A DNA stretch of 64,000 nt from Blattamonas nauphoetae (Eukaryota; Preaxostyla; Oxymonadida): the NCBI GenBank assembly GCA_033064195.1, contig JARBJD010000001.1:558001-622000 (forward strand). Direction: 5' to 3'. Made by a program: the position numbers and the translations under genes. Position 1 is the stretch's first letter, and each line of letters opens with the position of its first letter. Below, in pieces: positions 33,746 through 45,400 of the stretch. Under the pieces are notes generated by a model. The model ran no database searches. It saw nothing but the letters and a program-made list of their open reading frames with translations, and was not told the origin of the DNA.

Positions 33746-34369
33746 ATGGAAGAAGAAAGTCTCTTTCGCTCTGAATGCCAAATAAACATTCATTCTGACG
33801 AAAAATGGATTCCACTGTGTGACGAGCTGTGCTATATTGAATTACTCATTCGGCCAGCCGATAAACGCGCTCGATTCGTCGTTATTCAACCCTCAAACAA
33901 TGTGGTCTGCTTCGTCACTTTTAAACAACTTTATTTTATCAAATAGGTACATTTAAATTCAGAACTCCTTGGATCCAGTCCTATTCAGATTCTTTCCAAG
34001 ACCTTCGTCCATTTTCTCTCTCCTATCTCAGGGTCGTATGGATTCAACTTTTTGGAAAAAGAAGAGGTCAATAAACTTTCTTCTGCAATACAACAATTAC
34101 TATTGAAAGTTCAGTTCATGCCCCAGCAGCCTCCAGAACAAAATTCATCGTACATCCAACCACAGTTCAATGGGATTTCATCGTCTCAATTTCCATCTTC
34201 ACACGAACAACTGATGCCAAACAATACTGTTTCTAACCAAGATCAAATAACTCTCCTTCGACAAGAAATTGCCATGTTGAAACAGAGCATTGCTGAGATT
34301 GTGAGAAGTGAAGTTCAAAAGGCCAAGGAAGAAACTATCCAGCAAATTTTGTCTCAACTCAATCGCTAA
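33746..34369 (+). CDS. EVH1/WH1-domain protein with C-terminal tetramer-like coiled coil (Ena/VASP- or Homer-like)
   Basis: Two exons, with a 33-nt intron (33914-33946) hiding an in-frame TAG, give 196 aa. Residues 1-110 read as an EVH1 domain: FRSECQINIHSDEKWIPLC, YIELLIRPADKRARFVVIQ, then SKTFVHFLSPISGSYGFNFL and EEVNKLSSAIQQLL. This matches the FHQWRD...GLNF...EEA..F pattern of EVH1 domains. A Gln/Pro/Ser linker follows. The C-terminus LRQEIAMLKQSIAEIV plus SEVQKAKEETIQQILSQLNR resembles the right-handed tetramerisation coil of VASP (KELQKVKEEIIEAFVQEL). The WH2-like actin sites and long poly-Pro region of metazoan VASP are absent. Family: EVH1 likely; Ena/VASP versus Homer is not settled. 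Confidence 0.7.
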
Positions 34370-34599
34370 ATCTATTTTTTGGTTGTCCAACTATCTTTAT
34401 TTGGGCAGTAAAGTCCTCTCACTTCATATCTGAAGTTTTTGTTTTTCCATTCCTCTGTTCATGATTTCCCGCTATTTTTCTTTAGATAAACACTCAATGT
34501 GAAGCAGCAGGTGATTTGATACACAATAAGTGACAATTCTTCCCGCATAGACACCAGAATATGAAAGTTTTGAATTGATCATCCCACAAGATAAGAACA

Positions 34600-37299
34600 A
34601 TGCGTCGGCGAAAACAAAGTTTGTGTTCAACTTATGATTACAAGTCCTTCTCGTAACATTTAGAAGAGGATTCAGAAGATGATGAAGAAGACGAATATGA
34701 ATCTCAAGATTTCCAGCATCTCGAAATGAAAGAACACAATCTCTCTCGACCACTTTGGGTCCTTCCCAATGGGCATATTTTTCTTGAAGCCACATCTCAA
34801 TTCTATCGAGAGACCACAGATTTTCTGATTGCCATCGCTGAGCCGGTCTCCAGGTTCCGTCTCTAAGTTCTCCTTCATCAACTGTTCCTTAGACCTCGTT
34901 ATATTCATGAGTACAAGCTAACGTCTCAGTCAATGTTGTCAGCTGTTTCGATTGGCCGAACATTCAATGATATTATGTCAGCTCTCAACCTGCTATCCAA
35001 AGTTTTTCTTCTTCAACTCATTTCTCCTCAGAATAAAATAGACGAAGGTCTTGTGCGCAAAATTGAAGAATGGACAACTAGGCAAGGCCGATTGAAACTT
35101 GTTTTACGTGAAAATCAATACTACCTAGAATCTCCAGATCAATACCTCCTACACACCTTACAACAAAATCCAACCATTAAAGAAGCAGTTGATCGGGCAA
35201 ATCTCTCGCTTGGAGAAGGGGAGAATGCCATTGAAACAGTTCAAGTGACGACGAAGGCGGAATCACTCTTTCAAACACTTCGCTCGACGATTCAACAATT
35301 ATCAGAGAGTTTCCCGAATGTACCGACTACTGACCCACTCCATCCATACACAGATGATGTCGAAATTCAACGAGAAAAGGCAGAATATGATGCACAAGCA
35401 AGTTTGATCCAACAAGAACAAGCTCAGAGTTTGTGCCTTTCTTTCTTTATTTCCTCAGTTGATGACGACGAATTTATTATCGACGAGCAGATCATCACTT
35501 TTTCTGTACGTATTCATCAAGAATATGTTGATAAGGTCAGACAAGCTTGTGAAACAGAAAACCACCCTGCACTGCAAGAATACGATTTCATAAAAGATTA
35601 CACTCTTCCCAATCTCGGAATTGAACTCCGAGCAACCTCAACCCTGCGTGAACATCAGGAAAAAGCGCTGGGAAAGATGTTTGGAGGAGGAAGAGCACAT
35701 TCGGGTTTGATCGTTCTCCCGTGCGGTGCAGGAAAGACACTTGTGGGAATAACGGCAGCATCAACCGTCAAGAAAGGATGCATTGTTGTTTGCAACTCGA
35801 AGTATGTCTTCTCTGTGTCATGAAAGCCATTGATTGTTTTGTTCGTTCAGCACTTCTGTTGAACAGTGGAGACACGAGTTCAAAGTGTGGTCGACAATTG
35901 AAGACGATAGAATCATCTCGTTCACTTCGAAGAGTAAATCGAACCTTCCTGACTCATGTGTTCTCATCACAACGTACTCCATCCTCACATTCTCTCAAAA
36001 GCGAGCGCAGGACTCGCAACTTGTGATTGACCAGATCAAGTCTCGTGATTGGGGGCTGATTGTGTTCGACGAGGTGCACGCTCTTCCAGCAAACAACTTC
36101 CGACGAGTGAACGAAGTCATTCGCGCAAACTGCAAACTTGGACTGACCGCCACTCTGGTCAGAGAAGACAAGCTAATCAAGGATCTCACTTTCCTCATTG
36201 GCCCAAAGTTGTACGAGGCAAACTGGCAGGATCTACAGGACAAGAACTTCCTCGCGCGTGTGCAGTGTGTGGAATTGTTGTGTCCGATGTCTGGTGAGTT
36301 CTATGCGAAGAGTCTGATGGAAAGGAAAAGGTCTGACCCATATTTCATTCTCATCATCACAATTTTCCACTCATCTTGTTGTCCTACATCCTCGTTGACA
36401 GAAAACAACTTCTGTACTCCGTCTTGAACCCAAACAAGATCCAAGCCTGTGAGTATCTCATCAGATTCCACCAGGCGCGCCACGACCACATTCTCGTGTT
36501 CTGCGACAACATCTTCTCACTCAAGTATTATGCTGGTCTCTTCAACACAGTCCCGATTTATGGAGGCACGCCGTACAACGACAGAATGGCAGCCATCAAC
36601 GCGTTCAATCAAGCTGAAGGCACATCCACGCTGTTCCTTTCGCAGATCGGAGATACGTCGTTTGATCTTCCCGATGCGAACGTGCTCATCCAAGTCTCGT
36701 CACATTTTGGGTCTCGAAGACAGGAAGCACAGCGTCTCGGAAGAATCCTTCGCCCAAAGCAGACCGGCGGGGAGTTCAACGCATTCTTCTACACACTTGT
36801 TTCACGTGACACGTCGGAAATGGCGTTCTCGGCGAAGAGAAGAAGCTTTCTGATCAATCAAGGTTACTCTTACTACTCTGTCGACACCTTTTACAACATC
36901 CCGCTCATTCGGAGCACTCCCGACATCCAATCTTTTGCGCCTCAGATGCACATGCAGGACCCGGCGGAGAGGAGAAAGCTACTGGTGATGGTGATCAGTG
37001 CGAATGAGGAGGAGGTGTGGTTGCTTTTTGTTTACTTCTCGCAGGCACTGGAAGAAAAAGTTGGAGATGAGGGATCGATGCAGGCTGAGCGGGCGGAGAG
37101 GAAGACGTACATCACTCATGGTGATGGAAGGCGAGAGCAGATTGTTCCATCCTCTTTCCAGGCACTCGGAGGAGGATTGATGGGAAGAGCAAAGGCAGCA
37201 GCTCCCAAAAGAACCCACGCTCCTCTCTTCGAACAAAGGAACAGACAACTCAAGAAGGAAAGATTGTTGCAGGCTGATCTACGACGACAGAATAAATAA
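34600..37299 (+). CDS. ERCC3: TFIIH helicase/translocase XPB
   Basis: XPB is the SF2 DNA translocase of TFIIH, used in promoter opening and nucleotide excision repair. The gene starts [20 protein letters not shown] across a 45-nt intron (34619-34663). Diagnostic blocks are [29 protein letters not shown], the Walker [37 protein letters not shown] (DEVH box), the XPB-specific RED motif in [63 protein letters not shown] and a basic C-terminus. Further short introns lie after AEPVS, after NLLSK, at about 35803-35850 (after IVVCNS), at about 36331-36400 (after ERKR) and probably near 37018-37047. Coordinates of the inner introns are approximate. Confidence 0.93.
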
Positions 37300-37450
37300 G
37301 ACGGAGTTGTGTTGTCTTTGTTTTGTGATCCAGTTGGGACCCAACTGTGAGTCCTGAATGGATGACATCCGTTCTTTTCATCACAGACTCTTGCAACATA
37401 AGAATATTTTTGAAAAAAGAGCTCACCGCTAATTGATAGAAAGTCAATAT

Positions 37451-38467
37451 CATGTCATGGGCTCAGGGAATGAATTGTGTAACGACTCTGATTTCAACAT
37501 TGAAGTCCAGAGGAGAGTTTGTGAATTATCTATTGTCACCGGATTGTCTTGATGTTCAATTTCGTTGCTTGAACTAATGAATGTTCCAAATTCCAGTGGT
37601 CCATCTGAATTGAAATGAAATTCCCTTGAATAAAGCTACAAACTGACATTCCATTTGAGGCCTGTGGTCAGAACGTGATCACATTTTCCTAATGGTATCT
37701 ATGAAGATCAAAAGAGAGTAACAATGAAATAAATCGAGAGGAAATACAATTCCACAAGGATTCGTCTCATAACGTGATTGGATGATGGTGTGATGGTGAG
37801 ACGAAGGTTCTGATGATATTTCCTTCGATGGAAGGAGAGTTGTGATCAGTGATGAGTTTGATAAGATGAATATTTGAGGGGGTGGCAATTTTGGGGACAA
37901 TTTCTGGAATTTGGTCTGGAATTTGACCATCGCAGAAATGTTTGCCATTTCTTGATCAAAACGCCCTCCAAGTGCTCCCACAACGAAAATTGCTGGAGAA
38001 TACAATTGGCTTCGATCTGCATGTTCATATTCTGAGAGAAGATATGTAAATCCTTTCTCCATATCATTTGTGTCTTGATCGGTGTCGTGGTCAACATCTG
38101 AACCCTAAAAAAGATCGGAAATATAAATGATTGATAGATAATCGAACAAGTTGTTTATATTTTGTAAGAAGATCTTTTTCCACAGAGTCAAAATCGCCGA
38201 TTACTGAATGGGGAAAATGGCTGGTGTTTACAAAATAATACGTGAAATAAAAGGACACTCTTTGAGGATTGGATTGTCTTCACGCAAACGGTCGAAGAGA
38301 TTGAGCCCCCCATCCAAACAGATGACACGTTTCGCTGGAAGAAATGAGAACGATGTTTTTGACTGAATACCATGTCTGATTAGCGTTGGAGTAAGAAGAG
38401 GAAGTCGATAATTGAGCAAGAGAACCACAAAATCCTTCAGAGCTTCATCAAACGAAACTTTGACCAT
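37451..38467 (-). CDS. TPK1: Thiamine pyrophosphokinase
   Basis: TPK transfers pyrophosphate from ATP to thiamine, giving the cofactor ThDP. Seen are LLLNYRLPLLTPTLIRHG, AKRVICLDGGLNLFDRL, then IGDFDSVEKDLL. SDVDHDTDQNDMEKGFTYLL supplies the acidic D..D.TD motif, followed by FVVGALGGRFDQEMANISAM. Spliced C-terminal blocks give CGIIPLGKCDHVLTTGLKWN and LEFGTFISSSNEIEHQDNPV. The real stop lies at 37451, well beyond the unspliced ORF end (37679). Small introns follow CPFI, DLF, CGI and LKWNV. The start MVKVSFDEALKDF (38467) is chosen because the longer frame has no ATG. The gene is divergent from a coiled-coil gene, with 48 bp between starts. Confidence 0.88.
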
Positions 38468-38515
38468 ATAAAGAGATCTTGGGGGTTTGATCAATCTATC
38501 GAATCAACCAAGGCA
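38468..38515. promoter_or_regulatory. 48-bp divergent spacer (TPK / coiled-coil gene)
   Basis: The spacer between the TPK ATG (minus, 38467) and the plus-strand ATG at 38516 is 48 bp. It must carry at least part of both promoters. No defined box is recognised. Confidence 0.35.
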
Positions 38516-38902
38516 ATGCAAGGAAATATTTCGTCTGAACTTCATCAACTATCATCTGAAAGTTCTCGTTTGTTAACGCTTTTCAATCAAATCGACGGAG
38601 AAAACGCAATGCAACAGTCTTTTATTGATGATCAATGCAATCAAATTCATTCGTTAACAACCCAGATTCAAAGTTCCATTCACTTTCTTAACTCAGAAAA
38701 ACAACGGTTGGATCTCCTTGAGCTTCAACTGGTTGAGGACGACAGAGAACTTCAAAACCGAGAACGACTTATTTCTCAGGCCGAACAATCACTTGACCAA
38801 CAAAACAATGATGCCAATCTCCTATATGAGGAGCAAAGGAAAGCAATTGACAATTTTTTTGACGCACAAATCAGAGAAATTGGATCATTTCAACGAACCT
38901 GA
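38516..38902 (+). CDS. Small coiled-coil protein, 128 aa (unrecognised)
   Basis: Single exon. It is nearly all helix-forming and rich in Gln, Glu, Leu and Ser: FLNSEKQRLDLLELQLVEDD, RELQNRERLISQAEQSLDQQ, then YEEQRKAIDNFFDAQIREIG. The length and heptad pattern recall small kinetochore subunits or the helical core of FG-nucleoporin trimer subunits (Nup62/Nsp1 C-terminus), but no diagnostic motif allows a name. Further short ORF pieces up to 39120 were checked and do not join convincingly. Confidence 0.55.
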   Translation: MQGNISSELHQLSSESSRLLTLFNQIDGENAMQQSFIDDQCNQIHSLTTQIQSSIHFLNSEKQRLDLLELQLVEDDRELQNRERLISQAEQSLDQQNNDANLLYEEQRKAIDNFFDAQIREIGSFQRT

Positions 38903-39449
38903 CTACAACTCCATCTCTCACACATTCTATTCGTTATGTCCATACGATATTTTTTCTTTCAACTCTCAACTTGCTCAAACTCTTGTTTCCTCATTCTATT
39001 CTCAATGAAACCGTGTCTTCACGATGTATTCAACCCTCAAATTGATCTCAATTCTAGACCCTTTGTCTTCATTTCCTGTGGAATTTATTCATTGACTCAT
39101 GGTGGCAAATTGATCACTTGACATCTCCTTTTTTGGTATGACCCAGAGGAGATTGACTTGAAGCCCTTTCTGGCTTATGACTACTTTTGGAGCTAAAATT
39201 GCCTGATTCGCATCCCTCAACAATCAATCAATCACTCTCAGCAAGATTTTAACGAATGAAGGGTTGATGAAAGTAAAAGAATGCCTCAATTCTCACTTTC
39301 AAATTGATTCAATTTTTGTCCTGTTCTCAGAAATTTCTCCAAAAATATTGAAATAATCAATAATTTTTTTAAATATTCAAATGAAATTTGCGTTCAATTC
39401 ACAAAATACAAACTTTTTCGACATCAATGAATGATCAACCCTTCATTCA
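38903..39449. other. AT-rich intergenic region, no gene supported
   Basis: This is the longest apparent gap in the window (about 550 bp). It contains several short open frames (to about 39120) without domain signal and a strongly AT-rich stretch (39300-39420). It probably holds a 3' UTR and the promoter of the vWA gene. I see no RNA gene or repeat. Confidence 0.4.
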
Positions 39450-42400
39450 ATGCCGCCAATATTCAATTCTGGAGGTGTTGATCACCATGTGTCTCACCTC
39501 CGGGACACTAATCCTGCAGTGGAAGTTAATGCCTTTTCGATCTCTCAAGAGGTAAACACTCCTGCATCTCTCGAACAGTTCCTTTCTGCAACAATCTCAA
39601 CCACCAATTACAAACCTTTTGAGATCTCAAGAAATCCAATCGATCTTGTAGTTGTTTTGGATAATACTTGCAGTTTGTCCGAATATTTCCACTTATAATC
39701 CTTCTCTCTCTTAGAAATGATCGACTCTCATGCAGATGACAAAATGTCCGTTCATATTGACTTTATAGTTCATCTTTTTGAATCCTCTCTTTCCACCTAT
39801 CATGAATAGTTCATACTACAAGGAAACTCTCATCTGTCTTGAACGAATTGTCAGTCTGTTCCAACCAACAGATCGATTTGGACTAATCTTAACAACTGAA
39901 CCGGAATCTCCATTCATTCCTCTGAATTATACTGACCATTCTTTTTCCGTGTGCCTCATCTGACAACATTTGAATATAAGCTGTTTCAACCATGAAATCG
40001 CCAAACTCAAATATTTGTCATTCATCTCCTCTCATTTTTCTGAAAATTCTGCACAAATATCTCGCAATTCTTACTCTCCCTCATTTTTTTCTCGTATTCT
40101 TTGTATCTTCCTCAGGAATCTGTGATCAACGAACTTCGACAACTCGACAATCCAGATGATCATGATGTCGACATACTGTCGGCTGTCTTCTCAGCATATT
40201 CACTCCTCAATGATATTCAGCTGTGTGCCTTAGAATTCCTTTTCTAACGTCACTGTAATTTCTATCTCATTTCAATTTCTTCTGAACATTCTAGTCCGGA
40301 ATCAAACGTACCTCGGAGCCCACTTGTCTGGATTTTCTCGGGTGACCATTCTTTTACGCCGTTTTTCGCTCCAACTGTCCCTCCACTCAATACGAAAGAT
40401 GAAGCCACATCAACACACTCATCAAACAAAAGTCATCATTCGAAAGATGCTGCTCCTGAAAACGGAAATCTGAATGAAAATGGATCGAATATCGACACAA
40501 AAAGCGAGAAAATGCCACTAACCTTGGCTGACATTCGGAAATCTGTCAAACGATTCTTGTCCACTCTCCCACGCCCAAATGTCCCTGAAAATGAAAAAGA
40601 GGAAGAGAACATGGATGAAAATGAACAGATTGAGATGATAAATGAAGAAGAGAAGAGGAATGAGGATGAAGAGAGTGAAGAAAAAGACGAAAGCGATAAA
40701 GACTCCCTTCAGAGCGCATCATCAAACAAATCGTCGAATCGCTCAAAAACATCTGATTCAGAAGACGAGGAAGATGAAGACGATGACAAAGAACAGGATC
40801 AATCATCAGTAAAACCGGAAGAAGAGAAAGAAACATCTGACGAACAGTCTCCATCGCCGACTCCCAACGAAGAACAGAAGCCGATTGAGAAGGGAAGCAA
40901 AGCTGCAAGCAAAGTTAACACTCCGTCGGCATCTCGTCGCTCATCCACAGCCACACCGCAGCCTCTCTCTCGGAAAGAAAGTGTTGCCGATTCGAAACCA
41001 GAGGAAGACAAACCATCCGAAGAGAAAAAGGAAGAATCTGCTCCTGAAGAGGAAAAACCTGTGGAAGAAGAGAAAGAAGGAGAAAAGGAAGAGGATAAAG
41101 TGGGAGATCTGAAAGAGGAGGAGAAAGAAGAGAAATTAGCGGAAGACAATGTGGAGAAGGATCAGCCAGAGATTCCAGCTCCGGATTCGAAACAAACCGA
41201 AACACCAAAACCGGAGAAAGAGAAGAAGAGCCAAAAGAAGGTCGAATCAAAGCCCTCGTCACAAGAAAAGAAAAATGACAAGACAAAGAAGGAAACAAAA
41301 CCAAAGGACGATTCCTCAAAGAAACAGAAAGAGGAACCAGCCAAAAAATCCAAGTCAGACTCAGCAAAACAACCGAAATCCAAGAAACCTAAAAAGGATG
41401 ACGAGGACAGCAACTTCGAACGATTGAAAGGTGGAAAGGGCACGGATTCCAGTGAAGACGACCAGTCGGATGCAGAAAAAGACAAAAAGAAAGGAAAGGA
41501 TTCCAAAGCGCCAAGCCGAGCTCCGAGCCAAGCGTCTCTGAAACCAGCAGAAGATGAGAAGAAGGGAAAAGACTCCAAAACACCAAGCCGGAACGAGAGC
41601 CAAGCGTCTCTGAAACCAGCAGAAGATGAGAAGAAGGGAAAAGGCTCCAAAACACCAAGCCGGAACGAGAGTCAAGCGTCCCTGAAACCAGCAGAAGATG
41701 AGAAGAAGGGAAAAGGCTCCAAAACACCAAGCCGGAACGAGAGTCAAGCGTCCCTGAAACCAGCAGAAGATGAGAAGAAGGGAAAAGGCTCCAAAACACC
41801 AAGCCGGAACGAGAGTCAAGCGTCCCTGAAACCAGCAGAAGATGAGAAGAAGGGAAAAGACTCCAAAACACCAAGCCGGAACGAGAGCCAAGCGTCTCTG
41901 AAGCCAGAACCGAAAGAAGAGAAGGAAGAATCAAACCCAGAATCGAAGACAGCCAAGCAATCTCCTGCTGCGACTCCAGCACAGAGCAGAAGAGAAAGTG
42001 TCACAAGCAAAGCTTCCCAAAATGAGAAAACAAGTCAGAAAGAATCAAGAGGGCCGAGCCGAACTCAGAGCAAGTCATCGCTCGAACCGGAAGAAAGAGC
42101 CGAGGACGAATCGAGCACGAGTGATGAGGAGAAAGAGGAATCTTCGAAGGAACAGGCCGAAACGGAAGACAAAAACAGTTCAGCTGAAGAATCTGCGAAG
42201 GAAGAGGAGAAGCACAGTAATGTGACACATGATGAAGAAGAGGAGGGGTCTTCAACAGACAATGACTCTGAAAAGGGGGAGAAGGAAGAAGAAGAACAAT
42301 CAAAAGCTGTGGTTGAAGATGAGAACAACTCTGAGAAAGATGAAGCAAATGACCAAGTCAGCACGTCTCCTCACACAAATCTCGCATCTGAAGCAGGATC

Positions 42401-45400
42401 TGTGCACTCGTCGTCAATTCCATCAATCTCAACACGCACTCCTCCACCGTCTTCGTTCCCTCCGGCCTCATTCCCGTTCCCAGCCTTCACTTTCTCCATC
42501 GTTCCATCCACTCACAGCATCATGCTCTCTCAGCTCTCGTCCCTCACAAACGGTCGCTCTTATTATCTCCAAACACGCGAGGAGATATTTGACTCAATGA
42601 TCGATGCTCTGTTCAGAAGGACAACCGGTGTCCTGCGTGATGTGAAGGTGCAGATGGATGTCCGTCTGTATAACACTCAAGATCCGATCCCAATTGACTT
42701 CTGCCTCAACCGAGTTGAATTCAAGTCAAGAAAGGACGAAGAAGAAGAGGAAGTTCCAGAACAGATCGAACTCAAAGAGGACGGATCCCAGAATTCTGAA
42801 GACAGTGAAAGTGCTCACAGCGAAAACGAGAAAAGCTCGGATAGTGAGTCAGAAACAGTTCAAAGCGCCGTCAGTGAAGTCATCGTCCCAATCAGCGAAA
42901 AACCAGTGACTAAAGAGAGGACTATGTCATATTCACATCCGCCCAGAGACCACAAGCAATTGAGAATGAGCACGACTGGGCCAACGCCAACGAATCCCGG
43001 GAAGACTGTGAAGAGGACACCTCAAAAGGTTGAGGAAGAAAAAGAGAACGAATTAGGGAACAAACTTGCTCAAACTGAAGTCCCGAAAAGGGAGACGAAG
43101 AAGAAAAGGAGTCGCGCACAAACTCAAGTTGTGTTCGATGAAGATGCAACCCCACCTTCTTTCGGAAAGCCGCGGGAGTTCACTAAAGAGGACAAGAAGA
43201 AAGATGAGGAAAAAGAGAAGGACAAAAGAAAGCGGCCACGATCTGAAACGACGGTGTCAAAGGTTGATATGGATCAGAAAGAAAACAATTTTGGCACACC
43301 AAAGAACAGAAAGAAACCGGACACAAAATCATCGCCAAAAGAAGAAGAAAAAACAACTTCGCCACCTCAATCTGCAAGATCAACGAAATCTCAGCCATCA
43401 GTCCAAGAACCTCATACTCCCATCAATATCCTCTCAAAGACAGCGCCAGTCAGCAAGCAACGCAAACGAGCACAGACGCAAGTCAAGCCAGATCCAACTG
43501 CATCTCCACCATCGTTCGAAGGAACTCGACGACCCATATCCGTTCAAACTGTTGAACCGGCAGAGATTGAGACGAAGGAGAAGAAAAGGTCACGAGCTGC
43601 AACAACGGTGAGTGGAGGTGGAGTGGACAAGACCGGAGTGACGTTCACCAAGAAAGAGGTTAAGGAAGAGGAGAAACAGGAAGATGACCTCGAGAACCCA
43701 GACAAGATGGATGAAAACGCTGAAGCTGATGATGAGCGACCTGAGAAGGGGATGGAAAGTGAACACGAGGAGAGCGAGGAAGAGGAGGATCAGCGAGTGA
43801 TCCATGTTGAATCCATCCATTCTGGGCTCTGCCTGCGATTCATCTGGAAAATCGGAAATCTCGATGAGGTGAAGAGGATCCATGCTGAGCTTGTGAAAAA
43901 GAGGAAGGAAGAACGAAGAAAGCAGGAAGAAGAAGAAGAGAATGCCTCTGATGATGACAGCAAATCAACGAATTCACAAACAGATGACCAAAACTCATCT
44001 GATGACAAAGATTCTCAACCAGCTATCAAAGATGCAACCATCCCTTCTCTGACGGCCCAAGCGGAAGATCCTTTCCGAACTCCAATCACTTCTCGTCAGC
44101 CATCATTGCATGCCTCCCCACTTTCTCACTCTGTCACAAAGCATTCTACTTCGAAAAGTAAGAGAACTGAAAAGAGCAAAAAGGGGGAGGAACAAACGGA
44201 AGAAAATCCTGTGTCCAACGATGATGAAGTTAGCACCTTCAGAAGCGAAGCGGACTCTGTTCATCCGTCTGACAGGCCGGACGAGAAAGAATCCGAAATT
44301 GGGCAATCTGGCAAATCTGTCAGTGCTCACGACTCTCAACAAGAAGGAGATGGATCAATTAAACAGATACCAAATCCAGACGACAAAGAACTTTTGGTGG
44401 AAGTCACCATCTCACTCGCATTCACAGATGTCATCGACGAAAACAGGCCGAAATCGATCAAACAGACATTCCTGGTCAGTCTCTCACAACCAAACCAACT
44501 TGACCAGCACACTCCTTTCTTTGCACACTTCAAAAAGATGTACGAGAGGCATGAAGAAGCCCAAGGACTCCTGAACACGGAACTGGAGGAAGAAACGGTG
44601 ACTGGGCAGGAAGGGGGACGAATGCTCATGTATCTGAACGAGTTCTGGTCCATCAAAAACGGGACAGCGTTGCTGGATGACATCCACCCAATCGTCTACG
44701 AAGAGACAGCACATCAACTCAAAGAAAGTGGTGTTGTTCCGACTCAAGAGGAGGATGCGGACAAACAATCGCAGAAGGACGAACACCTAGATTCATCTGA
44801 GCATGAAGATGAAAGTGAAAAACAGGAATCAGATGGGGAGAAAGATCACAGTGGAGAAAAGGAAGCAAGTGAACATTCGTCCAAACATTCTCCACAATCC
44901 ACACGTCCTGCCTCAGCAGCCGTTGCATCTCCAAAGCTGAACTCTCCGTCGTCCCAATCTCAAGCAAAGGAAGAAGCTGACGAAAAAACATCAACTCAGC
45001 CAGAAACCAACCAGGTCGTCCAACCAGAACAAACGGAGAACCAATTCCCTACAACAATCTCCAACCCATCTTCAGAGCCTCATGGTGCAGATTCTCCGCT
45101 GTCAAATCGACACTCGCCATCGGAGCCATCATATGGCTTCATGGATGCTGACGAACTTGAGGAGATCGAGTCCGTCAAAGACGAGCCAGCATTGGTTCAA
45201 CCTCAAACTGAATCCACTCCAAAACGACGCCCCCTCTTGGACCTCGGACAGTCGTGCACAGTTCAGCTCCCGTCCGTTATGTCTGATGACAGAACCCTCC
45301 CATCTCCATCAATCTTCTCGCTCTCCCTCGCGTCCACTGTCTGGAACGGAGATGTCGAAGAAACACTCGAAGGGCTGTGCATGTTGGAGAGGATGTTGTT

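Noticed and set aside
41541-41900. Possible CRISPR array
   Set aside because: The 72-bp repeats are contiguous without spacers, in frame with a coding exon, and the genome is eukaryotic.
41361-41982. Antisense ORFs with a repeated FWSLFPSSHLLLVSGTL-like unit, resembling a membrane repeat protein
   Set aside because: They are the complement of the 72-bp repeat array in the vWA gene. The sense frame is open for 2,100 codons and fits the protein's flanks.
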